In this document: piece after piece, positions 56,601 to 64,000 of the stretch
Layout: every line of letters starts with the position of its first letter
Position numbering within the stretch: position 1 is the stretch's first letter
Program-made: the position numbers and the translations under genes
The notes under the pieces: model-generated
What the model saw: the letters and a program-made list of their open reading frames with translations, nothing else
Databases searched by the model: none
What the model was told of the DNA's origin: nothing
Assembly (NCBI GenBank): GCA_030063045.1
Contig: JAQSEB010000016.1
Location: 1,302,001 to 1,366,000, forward strand
Origin: Pratylenchus scribneri
Taxonomy: Eukaryota; Nematoda; Chromadorea; Rhabditida; Pratylenchidae
Length of the DNA: 64,000 nucleotides
Direction of reading: 5' to 3'

Positions 56601-59600
56601 CAGTTGAACTGGTCCGCATAAAAATGACATCAAAGAAATAAATTCTCAAAAAATATGTCTAAACCTAAAAACGATCCCTATTAATAAAGTATATTTTTTA
56701 AATCAAATCCTTCTCATTCTTACCGTTTTGGAATTGAGCAATTTTGTTGGGACATGCTCCCGGACCAGACCAAATTGGCGGATCAATTCGGCACAACGGC
56801 TTTCGTCTTCCTTTTCTTCATTCAATTGGCTTGCTTCCTTCACTCGTCGAATGAATTCCAATGCATCCGAAGATTCAGCACATTTCAACATTGATGGGCT
56901 CAGGGAATAGTCGCAACGAGATTTTTTGATCAATGGCTTGGAATCATCAGCCGTTGTTGAGGAGTCGGCTTGTTCCATTTTGGATTTCTTTTCATCAAAT
57001 TCGCCTGAAAATTTTAAATTAATTTTTTTTATTTTTTTTTTTTTGCATTTTTTTTTGTTTACTAAGATAAAATTATAATTTTTTGTATTTGGTAAGAATT
57101 TGAAATATATAATTCTACGGCTAATTTTGATAGGCTAAGCCAGGGATGTGGTCTCAATTTTGTCAGCAATTTATGACATTTTTTGGTAAGCCCAATGCTA
57201 ATATTTACCATTTGTGGATATAATTAACACATTTGGAAAATGTTGGCATTGTAACTCTTACCAAAATGGCAAAATATCCCATATCCCACTTACAAATAAG
57301 GTCAAATTCGTGTTTAGCTGACAAAAAAATACCTTAAGAAATATTTTTGTAATTTTTAAATCTTTTTTTTTGGCGCATGTAAATTTCTAAACTTCATTTT
57401 TCATTGGGGATTCACCTGTGCAAGCATAATGGAACATTTGGTCATAAACCAATGTCAAATCGGCGTCATTTTCGTCATCTTTGCCCAATTGTTGTTTTCG
57501 CTTTTTGCCATTTTTCTGTTGACTTTGATGACTGGCCATTGGATGGGCCAAACGAAGCAAATCACGATGAGACCATCCCTCACGGCTTGGATATTTGGTC
57601 AAATGCATGGCCAATTCCTTTGGAGATTTCTGTGTGGAAAAAATTTAAAAAAAAATGAAATTATTTTCTTATTTCAACTCAGAAATAATTTGATAATTTC
57701 TCTAAAGTTTTTGGTCACAACTTTTGGTATACAAAAGCAAATTTTCAATTATATTTTTTGTAATGTTTGGCCAATAAATATTTCATTGATTAGATGGCCA
57801 AAAAATTTCAATTTTACGAAATGACTCAAAAATAAAATTAATTAAAATTTTAAATTACCTGCAAATACCATTCGGCTATACATTTTCGCATTGCTCGACC
57901 CCATCCGCCTCCTTGGCCACGCTTTTTTGAGGTGGAATTTGTAATCAATTCGCAATATTTGACGAATTGGAATAAATGCGTGGGAATGCGGCATACCTAT
58001 AAAGATTAGAAAGAAAAATTTAATTTCAATACGATCAGCAGATCAAACATAATTGATCAAAAAATTATGGCCAAAAACGAAAACTGCCCAATTTTTTTTG
58101 GCTATTTTACTGCCTTTTTGATCAAAATTTTTTGCCGATTTCTAATTACTTGTTTAAATCCACAATCAAGTAATCCTAGTAGGGGTACGCGACGGTTCGT
58201 GGCCGGCCGGTTCGTGGCGGAGCAGTTTTTGCTTTATAACTCATCTCAATCTAAACCATATTGAATGTTTTTATATTCATTTGATAGAGCAATGCATTGT
58301 CTATCGAATGATATAAAAATTATTTAATATTATTTTAAATTGGGGAAGTTATGATGTTTTGAATAAAAATGTGCAAAATAGTGTCAAATTTGAAGGTTTT
58401 TGAATTTTAAAAAATCTAAAAATATGTTTTAAAATTTGATTTTTATATGAGCTGATAGAGAATTTTTTGCTCTATTCAATGATATATAAAACATTCTAAA
58501 CCATTCATTTGGCGCCTAGCTATTAGCTTTCACCACCAAACGGCCGCGCCACGAACCGTCCCACTCCGTCCTAGTAGATCCCTATCCTAAAAATCACATT
58601 AAAATTTCTAAATTTAATGGAAAAATTCATTTGAAAAATTAAATTAATTCTCGCGTTCACAAATTTTTACCTTGCCAACTGCCTTCATCGCTGTTGTTTG
58701 CAATTCCATCATATATTGTTCGAATTTTGGGTCATCACATTTCTCTTCTTCCTCTTCTCTTTTTTCCTCCACTTCCATTTTAGCTTTGCCAACCGCACTC
58801 GCATATGTTTTCTTTTCAGCCGGCTTATCTTCTTCCATTTTCTCTTCTATTGCTTCTTTAATTTTCTTCGTTTTATTATCTTCTTTAATTTGTTTCGTTT
58901 TTTGATCCCCGGATTTCTGGCTTAATAATTTCTTTCGATCCTTCACATTGTATCGTGCGCAAAGTGCCAAGGCGAAAAGCAGTGGGTCCTTGAAAAAAGG
59001 GACTTATGAATTTCAAATTTTTTAAAATTTTAATTCAAAATGCATTTTCTTATGGAATTAATTTGTAATGTTAAGCATGAATGTGGGCCTTCATTTTGTC
59101 AAAAGCAATTTATGCCAATTTTTGGTAAGCCAAATGCCAACATTTACCATTTTGTTGGATAGGTCACACATTTGGGCAAATGTTGGCATTGCCCCCTTAC
59201 CAAAAATGGAAAATATGTAATGATAAATAAGGTCAAATTTTCATGTTTAGCTCATAAAATTAGTCAAAAATTTTTTTGGATTTTCAAATCTTGTTGATTA
59301 ACAAAAAAATGTTAACAATTTCAAACCTGTTTTGGTGCTCTTCCAGCCAATGAGATGTCGATTATTTCGCGCAATACAATGCCGCCTTTGCCTTCTCGAA
59401 TACATTCCATTATGGTGGCCGTGTTCTCGATGGTCAATTCCTTCTGATTGACATAATAGGTGCCACCGCTTGTGCCCAAAATGAGGAAACGACGAATTCG
59501 GGCCAAATCGTCCACTTTGAAAACATAGCCGCCCGCATTGTTTTGAACCTATAAAAAATAACCAATAACCATTATCTACATCCGAAAAAGGAAATTTATT

Positions 59601-60391
59601 GAGTTTAGCTGTGCTAAAAATTTCACAAAAAATGTTTTTTCAGCTAAATATGATTTGAACCTTATTTGTCAATGGCTATTTGGCCATTTTGGTTAAGGGG
59701 GCACTGCCAACATTTGCCAAATGTGTGATCTATTCCACCCAATGGTAAATGTTGGCATTGGGCTTACCAAAAATTGGCAAAAATTGCATTGGACAAAATT
59801 GAGGCCAACATTCATGCTTAGCATACCAAAATTGGTACATTATGGGTTATCTATGTGAAGACGGTTTTGAAATGAATGGCCCACCTCCTATTGGTGTCAG
59901 ATTATTAGGGTTACTGATACGTGAGATGATAATCTATCCCGAGTGAGTGACCCTAATTCATATCTACCGGATACCCTTGGGGGTTACCATTACCTTAACC
60001 CAGTAAACCCAAAAAAATCTGCATAGAGATTACCCGCAAGTACCAAAATTACCCGAATAAGTTTGGTTCAAGCAAAACAATTTACTATTGACTCATATCC
60101 AAATTTTGGCACAATTAAATTCGATAATTTTCCCTAAATAATAGATAAAATTAAAACCTGATCATCCCTGATTTTGACCATTTGACGGGGAAGTTGTTCT
60201 TCCTCTTCCTCCTCTGCTTGTTGCTGATGTTGTTCTGCTGTTCCAATGGTCAAGTTTGCCAACTGTTGCAGAATGGACAATGACTCATTGATTGCTTCCA
60301 TTCTGGCCTGACGGTTATCCCTCTCCTGTTCTTCCATTCTGGTTTGTTCTCCTAATATACTGAATGGATTCTTTCCATGTTTTCGGACCAT
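53625..60391 (-). CDS. rop-1: Ro60 RNA-binding protein (TROVE + vWA)
   Basis: Eleven minus-strand exons join in phase to 745 residues: 60391-60158, 59548-59327, 58988-58671, 57996-57859, 57629-57416, 57004-56724, 56129-56026, 55910-55669, 55154-55063, 54648-54448 and 53816-53625. Ro60 is a ring-shaped protein that binds misfolded small RNAs and Y RNAs in RNA quality control; the C. elegans gene is rop-1. The TROVE domain is clear: NNAGGYVFKVDDLARIRRFL, GTYYVNQKELTIEN, CRIPTHLFQFVKY, GWSHRDLLRLAHP, RARIHPISVLLAASVY. The vWA domain has its metal site DVSGSMSS (about 580-587), GSTDCALPM and FTDNETWCGD, and ends MTATEFTIADPNDRGMMDLV. The N-terminus adds a Gln/Glu-rich leader, and exon 3 inserts about 60 Lys/Glu-rich residues (about 175-240) after FALALCARYN. 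Several introns carry inverted-repeat elements. Confidence 0.93.
57130..57310. mobile_element. MITE family F copy in a Ro60 intron
   Basis: TTTTTTGGTAAGCCCAATGCTAA is followed after a short spacer by the inverted TGTTGGCATTGTAACTCTTACCAAAA. Two relatives lie in other introns of the same gene. Confidence 0.65.
58160..58577. mobile_element. inverted-repeat element in a Ro60 intron
   Basis: TCCTAGTAGGGGTACGCGAC-GGTTCGTGGCCGGCCG at the left is inverted at the right (CGGCCGCGCCACGAACCGTC...CGTCCTAGTAGATCC). A half-copy of the inner arm occurs at about 21740-21830. Confidence 0.75.
59070..59235. mobile_element. MITE family F copy in a Ro60 intron
   Basis: TTTTTGGTAAGCCAAATGCCAAC pairs with the inverted GTTGGCATTGCCCCCTTACCAAAAA across a short spacer with GGTCACACATTTGGGC. 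Confidence 0.75.
59610..59835. mobile_element. MITE family F copy in a Ro60 intron
   Basis: TTTGGTTAAGGGGGCACTGCC-AACATTTGCC pairs with the inverted AATGTTGGCATTGGGCTTACCAAAA. It lies in opposite orientation to the copy at 59070. It is in the first intron. Confidence 0.75.
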
Positions 60392-60783
60392 TTTTGTTGT
60401 TAAGCAGGAATTTTATAGGGTTGGAATGAAAATTTTATGAAATAAAGTTTCGCTTAAATATGCCAAATTTTGGAATGCCCACATAAAAAATAGATAAAAA
60501 ATATTGTGAAATTATTTCAAAAACAGATAAGGCCGTATGATGGATGATGGTGTTGGTCGAAATGAGGAAAGGATTGAGATTAGGAAATTAGTAATTAAAA
60601 ATGGCAGCGCCGGCGAGAATGATGCAATGAATGACATATTTTGTTAAAAGGAGAAAGTGTTGTTGATTTCCCAATTTTTGTTAAATTCGTTCCATTTAAT
60701 GTTGTTGGACTTGGACCTATTGGGTATTGGCCTATGGAGAAAGGAGACCTGTTTATGAGACTAGTTTTATTTGTTTTCTTCTT
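60392..60783. other. 5' flank of the Ro60 gene, no other gene seen
   Basis: AT-rich upstream sequence of the minus-strand Ro60 gene. A 94-codon open frame on the plus strand (60641-60925) runs into the adjacent MITE and is not supported. Confidence 0.4.
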
Positions 60784-61813
60784 TTACCCCTCGGTCACAG
60801 TGAGGCGGAAGGACGCCGAGGAGAACGGAAAACGTTTTGGCCTTCCGCCGAGTTGTGGTCACATTCAGCGGAATTTTTCATTCCGTCGCCGACAAAAAAT
60901 TTCCGCCCATTTTGTGGTCACATGACCAGTTTCCTCCTAAATCATTGTGACCACAAAATAGGACGGAATTTTTTGTCGGCGACGGAATCAAAAATTCCGC
61001 TGAATGTGACCACTCAGATTTTTAGGAAAACGCCGAGCGGAAATCGAATGCAATTCCGTCGTCCCAAAACGCCGAAGTGGTCACAATAAAATTTGAGAGT
61101 TTTTCCGCTCTTTCAATTAAAAATTAAATTTATTTTTGAAAATTATTTTAAAATTTCAAAAATTTAATAAAAATCTAAAATCAGGTACACCTTATTCAGA
61201 AAAATTTCCTCTTTTTAATGATATAAAAATCAAATGAAAATATAAAAAATTTATATGATTTATATTTTGCATCTTCATAATAATGTTTTTCCTCATCCAA
61301 ATAAATAAATTCTTATATCATTGAAAAGAGCAGAGTTTTTTACATAGGATGGAATTGATTTGGAAAGCTTATAAAATTTTTTAATATTTTTTATTTATTT
61401 TTAAAAATGTCTAGTCGAGGGTTTTTGGGCAAAATACAAGGAATTCCGCTCGGCGGAGGACGGAAAAATTCAAATTATTTGAATTGCCGGCGTTTTCGGT
61501 TCGACGGAAAAAAAGGCCAAAATCGCTCCACTGTGACCAGCATCAGCGGAAAACCCGATCGGCGGAAAAACGTCGGGCGTTTTTCCGCTGTCTCAATCCG
61601 CTAGAATGGTCACAATAAAAAAACGCTCGGCGGAGAGCTTTTTTCCGTTCGACCGAAAACGCTCGGCGTTTCTGCTGGGGTGGTCAATAGCGAAAACGCG
61701 GCGGAATGCGTTTTTCCGTTCGACCGAAAAAAGTTCGGCGTTTTCCGCTGTTAATGTGACATAGGTATTCCGTCGCGGTGAGCGGAAAACGCCTCACTGT
61801 GACCGAGGGGTTA
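60784..61813. mobile_element. PIF/Harbinger-like MITE with TTA target duplication
   Basis: The element proper is 60787-61810. Its ends CCCCTCGGTCACAGTGAGGCG and CGCCTCACTGTGACCGAGGGG are perfect inverted repeats. They are flanked by TTA on each side (60784-60786 and 61811-61813), the 3-bp target typical of PIF/Harbinger elements. The interior has several further palindromes (GACGGAATTTTTTGTCGGCG / CGCCGACAAAAAATTTCCG) rich in 'ggcggaa' and 'ttttccgc' words around an AT-rich core. No transposase ORF is present; ORFs are repeat artefacts. Confidence 0.85.
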
Positions 61814-62878
61814 AAAAGAGATTTCAAAAGTTTTTAGAGTTTAAAATGATGAATTATAGGTCAAGGTTGGAAGTTGGATCTTGGATGGATACCTATCTTA
61901 CTTATGTTTATGGATGCAAATTTTGATTGTGAAATGTATTACTAAATTTTAAAAAGGTTTATTTTTTATGCAAACTGGTTTAAAAAAATTTTAAACCATC
62001 CAGCATAAAAATTCTTATACAGGGAAAATTTTTTAAAGGTTTTGTCCACGACACGCCTTGACCGGACGGATGGACGCACCCCAAAATGACGATTGCCCAC
62101 AGCAAAGGGCAATTAGTAATCCAGAATCCTCCCAATGAAAAGGGCCTAGACTCCAAATTACTCAAAAATCCGAGTAGAAAATTGAAGACACAAAATTGAA
62201 TTAAATAACTTTTATTGGGGTAAATTCAGTTGAAAACGCAGTAATGAGGAGAGGGAGAGAGATATTATAGGCCGGGGAAGGGCTTTTTATATGTCCAAAA
62301 AATAGGCGGGCAGATTCTTATCGGGCACAAAAAAATGGGCCATGAAGCGGGGCAGCCAACAATGCGAAGGGGCCAACATTGAAGAACGAAGGGCAGCCAA
62401 ACAATGCAAGGGAGGCCAAATAGAGGAGGACCATGCCAAGCAATGCAATGGGGCCAAATTGAAGAGGACCATGCCGGGCAAAGGGAGGGGACCGAGCCAA
62501 GCCAATTCAAACGGTTGTGGACGGGGCAATCGGACGAGAATCGGGCCACAACGAACGGGCGATGCAATCTGATTTGGGAGGAAAAAGGGGACCCACCCAG
62601 ATTTAGATTAATTGGCCCATTTTCCCTCGATAAGAATAGAAAGAGTTAATTTATTTTGGCCCGAATTTTCCCCCCAAAACTAAATAATATGCCCTTTGTT
62701 TATTAATCCAAAAAATATGAAAGGGATGGGGGATTAAGATGAATTTTGCCTTGGAGTTGATTAACTGAAATGGGAAAATATTGGCAATTTTAAATATTAA
62801 ATCCAAAATAAATATTAAATCCAAAAACTGTCGAAGACAGCCTGCCCACCACGGGCCGTCTTCTTAACCAACTCCCCC
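61814..62878. other. intergenic; purine-rich degenerate repeats at 62340-62500
   Basis: The stretch 62340-62500 contains imperfectly repeated 'aatgcaaggg-ggccaaat-gaggaggaccatgcc' blocks. Overlapping ORFs on both strands arise from these. No gene is supported. It could be the untranslated part of an element that includes the Q/P-rich ORF that follows. Confidence 0.4.
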
Positions 62879-63301
62879 TCAAACTGCCGCAGCACCAGCA
62901 CCACCTGCCGCCGATCCATCACCGCCAGAGGGCCCATTGCCTTTCCCACCATTTCCATTGTCTTTCGCCTTCTCCTGCGATCCATTTTTGGCTCTGGAAT
63001 TGAAACGACGGCGACGATTGTTATTCCCCCCAGACAACCCGTTTTGTCGATGAATTAACAAAAGCAGCTCCCGCAGTGAATCCCGGATCTCACGAATGTC
63101 ACCACGGAGCTGATGGTCAACAAACGGACGTCCCTGGGTTGGAATGCGTTGAACAGGAGCTTGGGCCGGTGGTGGCGGAGGCTGTTGCACCCAAAATTGT
63201 TGCTGTTGCGGTTGCACTTGTGGAGGTGGAGGCGGTTGTTGGAAGCCTCCATTTTGGGCATAAATTTGCTGTTGGGCGTATTGCTGTTGGCTAGGATCCA
63301 T
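62879..63301 (-). CDS. Gln/Pro-rich protein with basic and Gly-rich tail, unrecognised
   Basis: A single open frame of 140 residues begins at ATG 63301 (MDPSQQQYAQQQIYAQNGGF). It has polyproline (QQPPPPPQVQ, QQPPPPPAQA), a short helical charged segment (RGDIREIRDSLRELLLLIHR), a basic patch (NNRRRRFNSR) and a Gly/Asn-rich end. This could be a gag-like protein of a retroelement or a low-complexity RNA-associated protein. No protease or polymerase ORF is nearby. It is intronless in the window, and an upstream exon cannot be excluded. Confidence 0.4.
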   Translation of the reverse strand: MDPSQQQYAQQQIYAQNGGFQQPPPPPQVQPQQQQFWVQQPPPPPAQAPVQRIPTQGRPFVDHQLRGDIREIRDSLRELLLLIHRQNGLSGGNNNRRRRFNSRAKNGSQEKAKDNGNGGKGNGPSGGDGSAAGGAGAAAV

Positions 63302-63672
63302 TGGCGACCAAATTTTAGAATGAATCAAATTGAAGCAAACGGATTGTGAATTGATCAAAAAGGGGCAATTAGAAAAAATATAAATGAAATAATAGGAAAA
63401 ATGGGCAATGTGAGCGCTCAAAAAAAACTGAATAAGATGAGGATAAAACGCTCAATTTATATGGCCCTTATTCCGCCCAGACAGGGCGGATTTGCGGATT
63501 TTTGTGCCGCCCACAGATTAGAATTGGCGAATTTGAAGGGGAAAAACGCCAGAAGCAAATAAATGACCTCAAAAAATATCCTCTATAAATATAAATGATT
63601 ATAATATAAGCAATTTTAAGTAAAATAGTGATGAATATAAACAAAAATGGGCTGAACGGAATTATTCCCATC
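63302..63672. other. intergenic, no gene seen
   Basis: This is AT-rich sequence between two minus-strand genes, probably including the 3' untranslated region of the gene at 63673. Confidence 0.4.
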
Positions 63673-64000
63673 TCACATTGTGTAATGGGCTCCGGCCCGA
63701 AGTCCAGGCCTTACCACAGCTCCCACCATCGGCGGATTAATGACGGCTGTTGCTGTGCAAATAATAATAATTTTAGTGACCAAATAAGTCAAAGCAAGCA
63801 ATCCAGCCCCAGCTAAAAAGGCAACACACATTTGTGGAATTGTTTTGAGAGATTCACTCAAAACGAAGGAAAAATGTGGCAATTTTAGTTCAAAATCATC
63901 AGAAAAATTCCCATTTTCTTGCTTAATATTTGGAAATGTTTTGAGTTTGTGATTTAAAAAGAAAAGGGTGCCGTTTAGGCGGAATGATGATTTATCTCCC
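63673..64000 (-). CDS. C-terminal part of a single-pass membrane protein, cut by window edge
   Basis: The minus-strand frame is open from the window end to TGA at 63675-63673, about 108 codons. It has a polar part (FRLNGTLFFLNHKLKTFPN) followed by a hydrophobic span (VAFLAGAGLLALTYLVTKII, continuing IICTATAV) and a short tail (VRPGLRAGAHYTM). The length and composition look like real coding sequence. I recognise no family, and the N-terminus lies outside the window. Confidence 0.5.
   Translation of the reverse strand, partial: GDKSSFRLNGTLFFLNHKLKTFPNIKQENGNFSDDFELKLPHFSFVLSESLKTIPQMCVAFLAGAGLLALTYLVTKIIIICTATAVINPPMVGAVVRPGLRAGAHYTM

Noticed and set aside
60641..61604. ORFs within and next to the Harbinger-like MITE
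   Set aside because: Their sequence follows the element's palindromes; no transposase motif is present.
62265..62649. Overlapping ORFs on both strands of up to 100 codons
   Set aside because: They arise from a degenerate purine-rich repeat and have no start context, splice sites or domain.

Overview
The window looks like part of a nematode nuclear chromosome. It is AT-rich. Genes are broken into many small exons by introns as short as about 44-50 nt, most with TTTCAG/TTTTAG-type acceptors. A spliced tRNA-Met is present, and recognisable genes (MPP10, Ro60, MATH and BTB genes, C2H2 zinc-finger genes, a Dicer-derived RNase III) sit in a dense background of short inverted-repeat elements. A plant-parasitic (tylenchomorph) nematode is plausible because of two genes with signal peptides and unusual architectures. 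That is inference: no marker in the window fixes the species. Exon models were built by hand from ORFs, splice dinucleotides and reading phase.

Layout. 0-9 kb: intron-containing tRNA-Met(CAT), last two exons of MPP10, then two tandem copies of the Dicer RNase IIIb+dsRBD module. Copy 1 is decayed; copy 2 is intact with all four acidic catalytic positions. A hAT-type MITE with a perfect 8-bp target duplication lies between them. 9-17 kb: a tRNA-headed SINE-like element, a MATH gene and a BTB gene (perhaps halves of one MATH-BTB gene), and a 1.4-kb fold-back region. 17-22 kb (minus): an intact 8-exon phosphatidylinositol phosphate kinase with an N-terminal signal peptide. 25-35 kb: unrecognised multi-exon genes, one with an F-box-like start. 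35-39 kb: a small membrane-protein gene whose intron carries a TGTAATTGTAATTCTG-type satellite, with a second copy nearby. 40-44 kb (minus): a five-finger C2H2 protein with a damaged splice acceptor.

44-49 kb: an ISXO2/Merlin-like transposase lacking its last catalytic segment, a proline-rich ORF ending in an Argonaute PAZ-like segment, a pyrimidine-rich tract, and a 114-bp satellite. 49-52.5 kb (minus): a secreted protein with six near-identical 25-residue repeats, lysine-rich nuclear-localisation-like motifs and three atypical zinc fingers, requiring one GC-AG intron. 53.6-60.4 kb (minus): complete 11-exon Ro60 (TROVE/vWA) gene with MITEs in several introns. 60.8-64 kb: a PIF/Harbinger-like MITE, a Q/P-rich ORF, and the 3' end of a membrane-protein gene cut by the window edge.

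The most interesting items are the Dicer-derived mini RNase III pair, the secreted repeat/NLS/zinc-finger protein and the signal-peptide PIP kinase. Small-RNA themes recur (Dicer-derived copies, PAZ-like fragment, Ro60), but nothing shows that these genes act together.
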